In this document: positions 26,339 to 35,505 of the stretch, piece by piece | Numbering within the stretch: position 1 is the stretch's first letter | How the letters are laid out: each line of letters opens with the position of its first letter | Origin: an uncultured Bermanella sp. | GTDB taxonomy: Bacteria > Pseudomonadota > Gammaproteobacteria > Pseudomonadales > Oceanobacteraceae | NCBI GenBank assembly: GCA_913058575.1 | Contig: CAJXRF010000011.1 | Location: 20,016 to 84,015, forward strand | Length of the DNA: 64,000 bases | Direction of reading: 5' to 3' | The notes under the pieces: model-generated | Seen by the model: only the letters and a program-made list of their open reading frames with translations | Told to the model about the DNA's origin: nothing | The model's database searches: none | Program-made: the position numbers and the translations under genes

Positions 26339-28516
26339 TTACTCAAATGGCTCCGCTACTATTAAATCAAATTCATCTATGTCTACTTTTTTAATCTTGC
26401 CTCGAACATGTCGTATGCGATCTAATTCATCATTACGCTGATTAAAATCCACTGCTTCTTTAAAAAATATAGTGCGACGATAATAATTAATGTCTTTATC
26501 ATCTTCTTCCTCTTGTGGACCCATGCCCACAGGTCCATTAAATGGACTATGGGATTCATGAATATAGTATTCATCCAGTATTTTAAAGCTGTCTATAAAA
26601 CGAGCAACCTCGCTGGCACTGCCCAAGTGATTTTGCATGCTGTATTCCAGTTTATCCATGGCCTGTCTAACATTCCCGTTAAAACCCTTCAGCCTGCTTA
26701 ACCTTCTGGTCTCATGCCTATCTGGCGTCCTATTGAACTTAATATCCCTATCTATTCTAGCCTGCAACTTTTGTATTTTGCGCTCATAAGTATGAGCCTG
26801 TGCATTATAGCCACACCACTTCATCCATAGAGTTCTGAATGACATGTCTGCTCGAAGGCGCGTCATGACATATTCATAATTTTTAGATAATTGTTTCTCT
26901 ATAGTGGCCAATTTTAATTTCGTCAAGGGTACGCCTGATGCCAATGCGTATTTATGCATTTCCTGTAACGGCATAACAGATAATTGCGTGGGATTGGAAA
27001 CTTCGTTCTTCACCCCCTGCTGATTAGGCTCATATCCTCCCCCAACATCAGAGTGAGCGCCAATAAAGCCTAGCTCTACCAAATGATCGCATATCACATC
27101 CCTAGGGTAATGGCGGTCTTGATTGCCAAGCAGAGTTTGTAAGTCAAAATTGGCTCGGTATTCATTTAGGGCAATAAAATGGCAGACTCTCCCCCCTTCC
27201 TTTAACCATTGCGGGCGAATATGAAAATTATAACCATAATCATCATTATCTCCTGCTAAGCCATAAGACCCCACCGAATCAAATAAACCCGCAAAGCTAA
27301 TCTCGAACTGACTTGGAGTGATAAATTCCTGAATATGCTCATCTTTAAACCCGTAAAACCCTTGCTTCACCACATTAATAAAGTGCCGCGCCGTGGTGGC
27401 TCCCCGACTAAACCCAAACACATCAAAATAAATTCGATTGGGCAAAATGTTATATTCATTAGTATAAGCAATGATGGCAGCCTCTATGGTATCCAGCATG
27501 CCGGCTATTCTGCTAAACGCCCCAATACCCGCAGCGCTTCCCAATATCCCTTCTATGAAATTATCACCTTTACTGCCCACACCACGTACATAACCATGTG
27601 TAAACGATACGCCCATGTTTTTGACTTGCCGCTCATAAGCATCACTTAATAATTTCACATTGGACCATGCCGTATCTTTATGAGCATCATTTCCCGTGCC
27701 ATCAAAAAATATTCCCATTCGTAAAGGTGGGTTAATTTTTAATTCCACAGTATGCAAAAGTACTCCATCAGACATAGTTTCGGTTTTAGTTACCGTCAAA
27801 ACCGAGATTCGATTATTCTTTTGTGATTCATCAAGATTTTTATTTTTGTTAAGGTCTTTTTTTACATCAATTAAGTCATCTGTGATGGCGTATATTTTAA
27901 AAAAATCCCCTTTTTCAGCTGTAAATACTTTACTGAAATTATCCGCTACCACATTCTTAATTTGCCGCACAGGCAAGGACTTCTGCGTATCGTTCACTAC
28001 CACCAGTGAAACGGTATAGGCCGAGGGTAGTGAATGACCCTGTTCTGGTTGAAGATTCAACACGATTTTATGTTTTTCCCGCGGATTTTTTTTAGGCTGA
28101 ACTGAACTTGAATTGGTTTGTGTGGGCTCCGTTCTGGTCACTCCATGAATTTGAGGGATATGAATTTGATGTAACACAGCATCCAAAGCATTCATAAACA
28201 TCAGGTTTTGACCTGAGTTAATCTCCCATACGCCAGAGTTATCAGGAGCAATCCCCACATGAGCGAATACCGGATGACGGGTATTGTTATTAATTAAAAA
28301 TACTTGACCATCTTCCAGCTGATGATTAATGCACCCATAAGCATCAGCTGCCTTTAAGCGGCTAGTGGGCAAACTAAACTTGGCGGCATTGCCGATTGGC
28401 TCAGTGCCTGTCCTGCCATTATTGTTAGACATCAGCGTATTTTTAGCGTTTGAGGGTACTTCTATAAACTTCAACTCACTCCAAAGCAATTCACTGCCCT
28501 TTTTAAGTATTAGCAT
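26339..28516 (-). CDS. Tle1/DUF2235-type T6SS lipase effector
   Basis: This 725-residue protein has no signal peptide. The C-terminal two-thirds is the DUF2235 alpha/beta-hydrolase domain of Tle1 phospholipases: PLRMGIFFDGTGNDAHKD (about residue 265), IYFDVFGFSRGATTARHF with nucleophile Ser370 in GFSRG, AGLFDSVGSYGL and HSDVGGGYEP for the catalytic Asp region. The first 260 residues are not recognised; they show no PAAR, MIX or transmembrane signature and may serve loading. Tle1 effectors are injected into rivals and cut phospholipids; a lipoprotein gene follows immediately. AAGGAATT supports the start. The nearest T6SS tip gene in view is the DUF4150 gene 26 kb away, so this is an orphan effector locus. 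Confidence 0.85.
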   Translation of the reverse strand: MLILKKGSELLWSELKFIEVPSNAKNTLMSNNNGRTGTEPIGNAAKFSLPTSRLKAADAYGCINHQLEDGQVFLINNNTRHPVFAHVGIAPDNSGVWEINSGQNLMFMNALDAVLHQIHIPQIHGVTRTEPTQTNSSSVQPKKNPREKHKIVLNLQPEQGHSLPSAYTVSLVVVNDTQKSLPVRQIKNVVADNFSKVFTAEKGDFFKIYAITDDLIDVKKDLNKNKNLDESQKNNRISVLTVTKTETMSDGVLLHTVELKINPPLRMGIFFDGTGNDAHKDTAWSNVKLLSDAYERQVKNMGVSFTHGYVRGVGSKGDNFIEGILGSAAGIGAFSRIAGMLDTIEAAIIAYTNEYNILPNRIYFDVFGFSRGATTARHFINVVKQGFYGFKDEHIQEFITPSQFEISFAGLFDSVGSYGLAGDNDDYGYNFHIRPQWLKEGGRVCHFIALNEYRANFDLQTLLGNQDRHYPRDVICDHLVELGFIGAHSDVGGGYEPNQQGVKNEVSNPTQLSVMPLQEMHKYALASGVPLTKLKLATIEKQLSKNYEYVMTRLRADMSFRTLWMKWCGYNAQAHTYERKIQKLQARIDRDIKFNRTPDRHETRRLSRLKGFNGNVRQAMDKLEYSMQNHLGSASEVARFIDSFKILDEYYIHESHSPFNGPVGMGPQEEEDDKDINYYRRTIFFKEAVDFNQRNDELDRIRHVRGKIKKVDIDEFDLIVAEPFE

Positions 28517-28528
28517 AATTCCTTTTAA

Positions 28529-28792
28529 GCCCTTAGCGACGGATTATTAGAAGAGGAAATTAAGTTCACGTATCAAGACTATTTAGTCAATCTAGAAGGC
28601 CACATAAAAAATAAATATATTTTAAATACGCCGCCAGCATTAGACCTATTACAGAACCCAAGCTACCTGCAGATTGTGCGTTTTCTATCTGGCTTTATTA
28701 CCCCCTACTTCGAGGTAAATCAATCACGTAAATTAAGCAAATTTATGCGCAATAAGATCAGCAATATTTATGCGAGGTTCATTATGGGGTGA
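28529..28792 (+). pseudogene. Start-less ORF remnant (87 codons), gene tail
   Basis: Reading + from just after a TAA at 28526, the frame stays open for 87 codons to a TGA at 28792 but has no ATG, GTG or TTG until close to its end. The translation (LLEEEIKFTYQDYLVNLEGH, LQNPSYLQIVRFLSGFITPY, KLSKFMRNKISNIYARFIMG) looks like the helical C-terminus of a real protein. I do not recognise the family. It is directly upstream of, and divergent from, the T6SS effector gene, as expected for debris left by insertion or replacement of cargo genes. Confidence 0.5.
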
Positions 28793-28842
28793 GCGTTGCG
28801 CTTATTACTTGAACTAAGGCCCCGAATAATGTTAATTATCAT

Positions 28843-29727
28843 TTACAACTTTAAATCTGAAAGCGCTTCTTTTAATACTCGTATCTTTGATGATAAGTGT
28901 TTGCTTTGTGGGTAAACCAACGAAACAGGCCCTCTATCCAGTGCGTACTCGGTAAGAATTGGAACCACTTGTTTATTCTTTAAAGCCTGTGCTGCTATCA
29001 CTTGCTGAGTTTGCACTATGCCATGCCCTTGAATCGCTAAATCCATTAATCCCTCGCCAATATCTAACACCATGTCTCCCGTTACGGCTAGCTTTCTCTC
29101 TTGGGCACCTTGCTTAAAAAGCCACTGGTATAACCGACCAGTACGTGGATACCTAAGATTAAGACAATTATGCTCCTTCAAATCATCCGGTGAAGAAGGT
29201 GTTCCGAATTTATCTAGGTAACTGGCAGAGGCAACCGTCACCAGTTTGATATTACCTAATTGTCTTGCCACCACTCTAGAGTCTGGAATCTCACCAATTC
29301 GAATAGCGGCATCAAAGCCTTCCGCGGTTAAATCCACTAGGCGATCTGTCATTGCCACTTCCATGGTCAGGCCAGGGTTATCTTTGGATAATTGGGCAAG
29401 AATAGGCATAAGGACGGTCCGTCCAAATCCTAAAGGCGCTGAAACTTTTAACACTCCTGACGGGCGCTCTCTCTGAGAGGTAAGTTGTTGCTGCGCATCT
29501 TCAAATTCCAGCAGCAATGCTGAGCAGCGCTCACAAAAAGCTTGCCCATCTGGCGTTAAACTTAAACTTCGCGTTGTACGATTTAAAAGCTTCACTTCCA
29601 AATCGGATTCTAAGCGACTAATGGCCCTAGAGACCCCAGACTGGGTCATATTCAAAGCAGCTGCCGCACCTGTAAAGCTCATTAGCTCTGATGTTTTAAC
29701 GAATATTTTTACAGCGTTTAAATCCAT
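28843..29727 (-). CDS. LysR family transcriptional regulator
   Basis: This 294-residue LysR protein has the N-terminal helix-turn-helix (FTGAAAALNMTQSGVSRAIS, then LLNRTTRSLSLTPDG) and effector domain with GVLKVSAPLGFGRTVLMPI and EGFDAAIRIGEI, typical of the DmlR/AaeR-like branch. It is divergent from an NmrA-family oxidoreductase gene with 117 bases between them, including an ATATATGA...TCATATAT inverted repeat that is a good operator candidate. It probably controls that gene. The effector is unknown. Confidence 0.92.
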   Translation of the reverse strand: MDLNAVKIFVKTSELMSFTGAAAALNMTQSGVSRAISRLESDLEVKLLNRTTRSLSLTPDGQAFCERCSALLLEFEDAQQQLTSQRERPSGVLKVSAPLGFGRTVLMPILAQLSKDNPGLTMEVAMTDRLVDLTAEGFDAAIRIGEIPDSRVVARQLGNIKLVTVASASYLDKFGTPSSPDDLKEHNCLNLRYPRTGRLYQWLFKQGAQERKLAVTGDMVLDIGEGLMDLAIQGHGIVQTQQVIAAQALKNKQVVPILTEYALDRGPVSLVYPQSKHLSSKIRVLKEALSDLKL

Positions 29728-29737
29728 TCCAGCACCA

Positions 29738-29759
29738 ATATATGAATATAATCATATAT
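29738..29759. promoter_or_regulatory. Candidate LysR operator between lysR and nmrA-like genes
   Basis: ATATATGA ATATAA TCATATAT is an 8-bp inverted repeat containing the T-N11-A geometry of LysR sites. It starts about ten bases before the LysR start codon. Confidence 0.55.
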
Positions 29760-29844
29760 ATAATGACTTAAACCATATTTATCTTCAAATAATCATTAAT
29801 TAAACTGCTTTCATCCTATATAACCAAAGAAGGCAGACAACAAA

Positions 29845-30717
29845 ATGAAAACTATATTCGTTACAGGTGGCACCGGAAACAATGGAAAGCCCATCTTAGA
29901 GACACTCGCACAAACCGACTTTTCAGTAAAAGCGCTATTACGAGATCCGTCGAAAGCCGTGGTTCAAGCCGCAAATATTCGCTACATTCAAGGGGATATG
30001 GATGATGTCGCTTCACTGGAAAAAGCACTTGAAGACGTTCATAGCGCTTTCTTAGTGACCGCCTATTCTGAAAGCTTTCCGCTGCAGCATAAACGCTTTA
30101 TAGAGGCTGCTAAAAAAGTAGGTGTTAAGCATATCGTTCAGTTATCAGGCATAGGTGCCGACCCAAAGGCTGAAATACTCACTGCCAAGTGGTTAGGCGA
30201 AGCCGAGCAACACTTAATGTCTTCTGGGCTTCACTGGACTATTTTAAGAGCGGGTTCATTTACTAATAATTTTTTCGCCAATGCTGAATCCATTGCCAAA
30301 GAAGGCATTATTGCTGCGCCTTATGGCCCTTCGGGGGAGGCGCCATTAAGCATTATCGATAACCGAGATATTGGCGCAGTGGCCGCAAAAATACTCACTG
30401 AAGCTGAAGATCACAAAGGTAAAATTTACCATTTAACCGGTAATACGCATCTAAACTACAAACAAATAGCGGGCCTATTTACTAAAGTATTAAACAAGAC
30501 AATAACCTATCAATCGGTTACCGATTTAGAGGCAAAAAATGAGTTACTGCAGTGGCAGGTGCCTGAATTAGTGGCTGATTCATTGATAGAGTTATGGGCT
30601 TCAATACGAAACAGTAAAACGCCACCACCTATCACTAATGATGTTGAACGGATACTGGGTCGCAAACCCAAAACATTTGAACAATTTATCCGTGATCATT
30701 CAAAAACATTCTCCTAA
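29845..30717 (+). CDS. NmrA-family NAD(P)-binding oxidoreductase (QOR2-like)
   Basis: This 290-residue atypical SDR has the N-terminal dinucleotide motif TIFVTGGTGNNGKPILETLA, then RYIQGDMDDVASLEKALEDV and HIVQLSGIGADP, followed by WTILRAGSFTNNFFANAESI. This is the NmrA/HSCARG/QOR2 pattern; members act either as NADPH-dependent quinone reductases (E. coli YtfG) or as redox sensors. The active-site YxxxK is absent, as usual in this group. AAGGC precedes the ATG. It is divergent from a LysR gene that probably regulates it. A strong terminator follows about 43 bases downstream. Confidence 0.9.
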   Translation: MKTIFVTGGTGNNGKPILETLAQTDFSVKALLRDPSKAVVQAANIRYIQGDMDDVASLEKALEDVHSAFLVTAYSESFPLQHKRFIEAAKKVGVKHIVQLSGIGADPKAEILTAKWLGEAEQHLMSSGLHWTILRAGSFTNNFFANAESIAKEGIIAAPYGPSGEAPLSIIDNRDIGAVAAKILTEAEDHKGKIYHLTGNTHLNYKQIAGLFTKVLNKTITYQSVTDLEAKNELLQWQVPELVADSLIELWASIRNSKTPPPITNDVERILGRKPKTFEQFIRDHSKTFS

Positions 30718-30760
30718 ACCTAAAAACAAATAAATATCCTTGGGGTAAGCCCTAGTACTC

Positions 30761-30790
30761 CCCCCGCTCACTTGGTGAGCGGGGGTTCAT
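30761..30790 (+). terminator. GC-rich terminator after the nmrA-like gene
   Basis: CCCCCGCTCAC TTG GTGAGCGGGGG is a perfect 11-bp stem with a 3-base loop, followed by TTCATTAAAA. It lies about 43 bases after the stop codon. Confidence 0.8.
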
Positions 30791-30800
30791 TAAAACGTTG

Positions 30801-31091
30801 CTAGCGGATAATCACGGTGAGACTTCCCATAATGATTGCCTTGGTTTTTAACATGAAGGCATGTCTTTTTTCTCGAGGGCTTAGACTTTTGGTCATCGTA
30901 ACCAACTTTGAAACACAATACGGCAGCACCAACAGAACTAAAAAGCACATATGAACTTCTATTGACTCGGTATCTAAAAACTTAATTTCATAGGATCTTT
31001 CAATCAGTAGGTAAATAAGTGTTAGTGCCTTATCAACCCCAGCATCAGGAACCGCTAGACTATACGATTCAGGAAAAACTAAGTGATAAAG
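30801..31091 (-). pseudogene. Possible start-less ORF remnant (96 codons)
   Basis: On the minus strand a frame runs 96 codons from a TAA at 31092-31094 to a TAG at 30801, without any ATG, GTG or TTG in its first half. The translation is protein-like (SLAVPDAGVDKALTLIYLLI, MTKSLSPREKRHAFMLKTK, AIIMGSLTVIIR) with a hydrophobic central stretch. I do not recognise it. It may be the tail of a lost gene; chance openness cannot be excluded. Confidence 0.3.
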
Positions 31092-31198
31092 TTATGCTGT
31101 CATATTATGACTTTTATGGATAATTCAGCTGTTTTACGTGGCAAGCAGCGGAGAAGAAAACTCGAGAGATTAAAGCGAAAAGAAAAATTGAAAGAACA

Positions 31199-31229
31199 GG
31201 TCTTGCACTCATTATTTAAATGCAAGACC
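31199..31229 (-). terminator. Terminator after the TorF gene
   Basis: GGTCTTGCA and TGCAAGACC form a 9-bp stem with a 13-base loop, 11 bases beyond the TorF stop codon. On the minus strand a U/C-rich stretch follows. Confidence 0.65.
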
Positions 31230-31239
31230 CAAAGACTGC

Positions 31240-31911
31240 TTAGAAGCGCTTACGTATGCCCACTAAGAATAGTGCCTCATCATCTTCTTGATTATCATCT
31301 ATTTGAGGAGTGTCATCGCTGATGTATGTGACTGCACCAAACAAATCAATGTGGTGAAACTCTGGGAAATCACGGGCCAATTCAGCACGGAAAGTGATTG
31401 CGCTATCTGCATCATCAAAGCTCCATAAACCAGCGGATAAATCTAAATACAAACGGTGAGGTAGGAACTTTTCGTAATTCACTTCCGGATACCAATACTT
31501 GGCTTTGATTTCACGGTTAAGCGCCACTTCCAAACCTTTCAAAAGAGTGCTAGCAACACGGAATTCGGTTAAATCACGAGTATTATCATGCAGGTAGTTA
31601 TAGGTGGTGACACTTGTATCTAAATTGAAGCCATCAAATTTATTGTTGTAACCAAACGACACATCCATTTCCACCGGCATGCCTTCAGCACCGGTACCAT
31701 CGTCCACATTAGATAACCAAACACTGGCATAAGCATCGCCATTACTGTAGTCAGAACCGGCCTGTAAGGCAGCGTTGTTATCGGTTTGTGATAAGCCACG
31801 CCATACATAATCTGTTACAAAGGCAGCATTTTTAGTAAACTTTTCGGCGCTGGCACTCATGGCCGTGATCGCTAACAGCGAACCCGCTGTCAGTGTAATT
31901 AGTTTATTCAT
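31240..31911 (-). CDS. TorF family outer-membrane porin-like protein
   Basis: This 223-residue protein has a clean signal peptide (LITLTAGSLLAITAMSASA) and the TorF (Gcw_chp) pattern: AAFVTDYVWRGLSQTDNNAA, then alternating beta strands such as DVSFGYNNKFDGFNLDTSVT and ending VGIRKRF with an aromatic C-terminus usual for outer-membrane barrels. TorF-family proteins are putative porins with poorly known substrates. I start at the ATG at 31911, preceded by AAGGGAA, rather than the ORF-track start 28 codons upstream, which adds a non-signal leader. It is transcribed alone. Confidence 0.87.
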   Translation of the reverse strand: MNKLITLTAGSLLAITAMSASAEKFTKNAAFVTDYVWRGLSQTDNNAALQAGSDYSNGDAYASVWLSNVDDGTGAEGMPVEMDVSFGYNNKFDGFNLDTSVTTYNYLHDNTRDLTEFRVASTLLKGLEVALNREIKAKYWYPEVNYEKFLPHRLYLDLSAGLWSFDDADSAITFRAELARDFPEFHHIDLFGAVTYISDDTPQIDDNQEDDEALFLVGIRKRF

Positions 31912-32246
31912 GTAAATTCCCTTAGGTATACGTTTTTTATAAGTAAACTTACTATTGTAAGTAAGACGCAATGGTGCCACAGGGCAGACCATCAAACTAG
32001 GCGTAAGATAAAATTAAGCCTAATGAGATGATACGCTATGACGCCAGTGCACCTAACACCTGCACCCAAAGAGATGACACTAAATTCATCGCTCCCGGTA
32101 ATTTTTACAGTGCATTTTAGAGGGAGCAAAAATACTCATGCCTAATTGATAGGAGGCAGCCACGTCGCCAGTCAGTATTTCCTACTTAATTTACCAGAAC
32201 ATATTATAAAAAGAAGGCTCTATTATGGCGGTAAATACATGCTAAT

Positions 32247-34094
32247 TTACCTCAAGGCATTGGCCTTTCGGTAATGACCTTGATAATCAAAAAGCCTATC
32301 TTTAATACGCCAATAATATTTTTGTTTTCTGGCGATTACAAAGTCAGGGCAAGGGAATACCCCCACTAGCTTCAAGGCTGTTTGCAGATCACTCACTTCA
32401 AAAACATTTGTACTGGCATTCTTTATTGCAACTGTCTTTGCAATATTAACAGCCAAACGTTTTGAAAATATTTCATTAAAGATTTTTACTTGGTTCGGTT
32501 TAGAAAAATCAAAAGATTCACTTAGCTGCGCCCCTTCTTCATCATGGTAGATAATTTTTAACTTACTCTCACTCTTACTCTTACTATCATCACTGCCCCC
32601 TTCTAAACTTACCCCAGCACAGCGAATCACTTTGGAATCTTTAAGGCTAAGTGCTTTTTTAAGCATATCATCCGGGTCTACCAGTACCTCTTTGCACGTG
32701 GTGCAAGTGCGAGCCGCAATGTCATTTTCATGGCCGCAATGGGGGCACTCTTTAAATACAAAACGATACTCACATTGTCTTTGTGTATCAGTATCGTCAA
32801 GATCATCCACGAGCCCTTGGCAGCGCCGACCGTAATGCTCCACTAGATCACCATCTTCATCACAAATACCCCAAAATATATTGGGAAATTCACAACTGGG
32901 ACACGGCACTTGCACCGGCTGGCTTTGTTCATTGGGCTTTTTCTCGCCCACTTCAGGCTGGTACAGGTCAAAATCATTACCGGTATAGTCAATCACCAAG
33001 CAGTCTTTTTTATTATCATTTAAACGCAGGCCACGACCGATAATTTGCTGATACAAACTCACCGACTGGGTGGGGCGTAATATGGCAATCATATCCACGT
33101 GAGGGGCATCAAACCCCGTGGTTAATACCGACACATTCACCAAGTACTTAATGTGTTTTTGCTTGAATGATTTAATTAAACTGTCGCGATCAGTACTGTC
33201 GGTGGCACCGGTTATTAGTGCACTGTGCAAAGCGGGTAAGTAACCGTAAATTTCCTTGGCATGATCCACCGTGGCTGCAAATATCATAATGCCTTGTCGA
33301 GTCTCGCCCAACTCTATTACTTGTTCAATAATACCTTTAGTGACTCGGTGATGTTTGCCTAACAAGGCATTAACCTCAGTAGAATTGTATTCACCAGAGG
33401 CATTTTCACGAAGACTACCAAAGTCATAGTGCTCAATGGTGGCATCCACTAATCTGGGCTCGGTTAGGTATTTCTTTTTAATTAAATAGCGCAGTGGCAA
33501 TTCATAAATACAATGTTCGAACGGGCGTTTTTGTTCACTGCGCACTATGCCACGGTAATGCTTTTTATAAATCCAACCCATGCCTAAACGATAAGGCGTA
33601 GCGGTTAACCCCAGCAATTTCACCTTTGGGTTAGATTGCTTTAGTTTGGCAATCACCTGCTGATACTGATTACTTGAAGATTCGTCTTTATCGTCACCTT
33701 CACCTTTTTCTGAGTTGGCTAAATTAACGCGATGACACTCGTCAATAATAATCAGTGAATAAGCTTCATTAAAGTCTTGTAGATTACGAGCCGCCGATTG
33801 AATGCTGGCAAACGTCACCTGATGATGAGTGACTTTTTGTTTTAAGCCAGCGGAGTATATGCCCGCGCTTAACCCTAAACTTTGATATTTTTGATGGTTT
33901 TGTTCCACCAATTCTTTCACATGGGTTAACACCAGAATTTTTCGATTGGCTAAACGGGCCAATTCGGCGATTACCAAGCTTTTTCCCGAACCGGTGGGCA
34001 ATACAATCACCGCCGATTCATTGGTTTTCCGAAAGTGCTTAAGGGTCGCAGCCACGGCGTCTTGTTGGTAATCTCTAAGTTGAAAACTTGCCAC
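32247..34094 (-). CDS. radD: RadD-type DEAD/DEAH superfamily II DNA helicase
   Basis: This 615-residue protein is a close relative of E. coli RadD (YejH). It starts FQLRDYQQDAVAATLKHFRK, then the Walker A VLPTGSGKSLVIAELARL, DECH box (LIIIDECHRVNLA), LLGLTATPYRLGMGWIY, and motif VI YQQIIGRGLRL. The C-terminal part has the RadD zinc region (CPSCEFPNIFWGICDEDGD, ECPHCGHENDIAARTCTTC) followed by VDPDDMLKKALSLKDSKVIR. RadD helps recombinational DNA repair and interacts with SSB. The start is a GTG. The insertion NLANSEKGEGDDKDESS after the DECH box is longer than in E. coli. It seems monocistronic. Confidence 0.95.
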   Translation of the reverse strand: MASFQLRDYQQDAVAATLKHFRKTNESAVIVLPTGSGKSLVIAELARLANRKILVLTHVKELVEQNHQKYQSLGLSAGIYSAGLKQKVTHHQVTFASIQSAARNLQDFNEAYSLIIIDECHRVNLANSEKGEGDDKDESSSNQYQQVIAKLKQSNPKVKLLGLTATPYRLGMGWIYKKHYRGIVRSEQKRPFEHCIYELPLRYLIKKKYLTEPRLVDATIEHYDFGSLRENASGEYNSTEVNALLGKHHRVTKGIIEQVIELGETRQGIMIFAATVDHAKEIYGYLPALHSALITGATDSTDRDSLIKSFKQKHIKYLVNVSVLTTGFDAPHVDMIAILRPTQSVSLYQQIIGRGLRLNDNKKDCLVIDYTGNDFDLYQPEVGEKKPNEQSQPVQVPCPSCEFPNIFWGICDEDGDLVEHYGRRCQGLVDDLDDTDTQRQCEYRFVFKECPHCGHENDIAARTCTTCKEVLVDPDDMLKKALSLKDSKVIRCAGVSLEGGSDDSKSKSESKLKIIYHDEEGAQLSESFDFSKPNQVKIFNEIFSKRLAVNIAKTVAIKNASTNVFEVSDLQTALKLVGVFPCPDFVIARKQKYYWRIKDRLFDYQGHYRKANALR

Positions 34095-34273
34095 GCAGTG
34101 AGGTGCCTGTAGTGATGGGAGCTGGCTATAATAACAAAAATCAGAATGAACCTATAATTTAAAAGCAATGAATTTAGTCTTCATGAATTTGCAGTAGGGC
34201 AAGCCACTCCACTTGCAAGCCTCGCCTTAGAGTAAGGGCCACTATAGACTGGTGATTCTTGAATCAAGCTGCT

Positions 34274-35158
34274 TTATGTTATCCCTCTATACCATGTTAG
34301 CAGCCCCTTACCTATTTCATGGGGGTAATCTTCTTGAACATAGTGTGTGCCCTTGCCCAAATCAATCATGGTAATATTTGGCAAGTTTTCTTTTATCCAA
34401 GGCACATCCTCAATGGGAATTAACATGCCAGGGTCGGCGTAAAAGCATAACTTAGGCAGTTGTGTTTGGGTTAACCACTGATGATAATCGCCAACGGCTT
34501 TCGCAGTATGAACAGGTTTGCCATCTACCGGCACATCCCGTGGGAATACCCAAACCGGCTTACGACTTTTTAGAGTTTTAAACGGTTCAGAATAAACCGC
34601 CATTTCTGGTTTAGATAAGCTGCGCTCAACATATTCGGGTAACATGTATTTCACAAACTGGTTCGCCACCCCTAACATTAACCAACTCAGCGCTTTAGTC
34701 TGAATTAATTTCATCGCTAACTGCTTAGCCTTTGGCATGTCTTTTAACAGAGTTGGTTTATACATGGCTTCCATAAAAGCCAAGCCCTTAATGTTGTCGC
34801 GGTTTAAATTGGCATAATGAAAACCCAAACCCGAGCCCCAATCCTGCACCACTAGGGTAATATTTATAAGGCCCATTTTCTTAATAAAACCCTCTAAATA
34901 GCCATAAGTATCGGTAAAGCCATAATCAATGTCGGGTTTACCCGATTGGCCAAAACCGATTAAATCCACCGCTATACAGCGTGCATCAGAACTAAGATGA
35001 GGAATAATATTACGCCAAATATAAGAAGAGGTGGGATTGCCATGGATAAACAATATCGGATCCCCTAGACCTTCTTCTACATAATGAATTTCACTGCCAT
35101 TGACCGTTAGGTACTTAGACTCATATGGAAACTCTGCTGATATGGTTGATGCGTTCAT
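34274..35158 (-). CDS. Haloalkane dehalogenase, HLD-II (LinB/DhaA)-like
   Basis: This 294-residue alpha/beta hydrolase carries the subfamily-II signatures: FIHGNPTSSYIWRNIIPHL (halide-stabilising Asn41), VVQDWGSGLGFHYA (nucleophile Asp106 and halide-binding Trp107), GLAFMEAMYKP (catalytic acid Glu130, as in LinB), and THYVQEDYPHEIG (catalytic His272). All five key residues of HLD-II enzymes are present. Such enzymes hydrolyse carbon-halogen bonds in the cytoplasm. It is the last gene of a four-gene operon and begins 32 bases after the DUF1330 stop, with GGTGGGGAT before its ATG. Substrate range cannot be predicted; an epoxide hydrolase is less likely because the tyrosine caps are not evident. 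Confidence 0.88.
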   Translation of the reverse strand: MNASTISAEFPYESKYLTVNGSEIHYVEEGLGDPILFIHGNPTSSYIWRNIIPHLSSDARCIAVDLIGFGQSGKPDIDYGFTDTYGYLEGFIKKMGLINITLVVQDWGSGLGFHYANLNRDNIKGLAFMEAMYKPTLLKDMPKAKQLAMKLIQTKALSWLMLGVANQFVKYMLPEYVERSLSKPEMAVYSEPFKTLKSRKPVWVFPRDVPVDGKPVHTAKAVGDYHQWLTQTQLPKLCFYADPGMLIPIEDVPWIKENLPNITMIDLGKGTHYVQEDYPHEIGKGLLTWYRGIT

Positions 35159-35190
35159 ATCCCCACCTCTATTCGTGATAGCCTGCGAAT

Positions 35191-35505
35191 TTAATCGATG
35201 GCAATTGAAAAATTAGACGAAACCATGTCGGTTCTTAAATGTTTAATCGCCAAATACTCAGCCGAATTCAAACAATCTTTTAACTGTTGCATAGACGGGA
35301 ATGTCACCAAGGATAATTTGGCATCTTGATTTGGCCACTCACCTTCCTGTAAATCGATGGATTGCTCAGAGTTTCCTATTACCAAAACTTGTGCTTGGTA
35401 TTTCATAAAAATAGGGTGGGCCGCCTGGCCATATTCCATTAACGAGCCATGGGCTGCTGGTAAAATAAGCGATGAAATAAGATACGCGGGTTTAGGCTGT
35501 GACAT
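35191..35505 (-). CDS. DUF1330 family protein in the dehalogenase operon
   Basis: This 104-residue protein fits DUF1330 (dimeric ferredoxin-like fold): PAYLISSLILPAAHGSLMEY, then AHPIFMKYQAQVLVIGNSEQ, then KLSLVTFPSMQQLKDCLNSA and EYLAIKHLR. I take the ATG at 35505, preceded by GGGAGAAGC, instead of the ORF-track start, which would add 29 residues read from the SDR gene in another frame. The gene overlaps the SDR stop by 14 bases, which indicates translational coupling. The function of DUF1330 is unknown; it often accompanies detoxification or catabolic genes. Confidence 0.85.
   Translation of the reverse strand: MSQPKPAYLISSLILPAAHGSLMEYGQAAHPIFMKYQAQVLVIGNSEQSIDLQEGEWPNQDAKLSLVTFPSMQQLKDCLNSAEYLAIKHLRTDMVSSNFSIAID

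Noticed and set aside
31083-31322. 79-aa Lys/Arg-rich + strand ORF
   Set aside because: It overlaps the TorF gene end and the terminator; the basic composition comes from A-rich sequence and there is no good ribosome site.
34094-34273. Joining radD to the dehalogenase operon
   Set aside because: Although same-strand, a 179-base gap and unrelated roles argue for separate transcripts.
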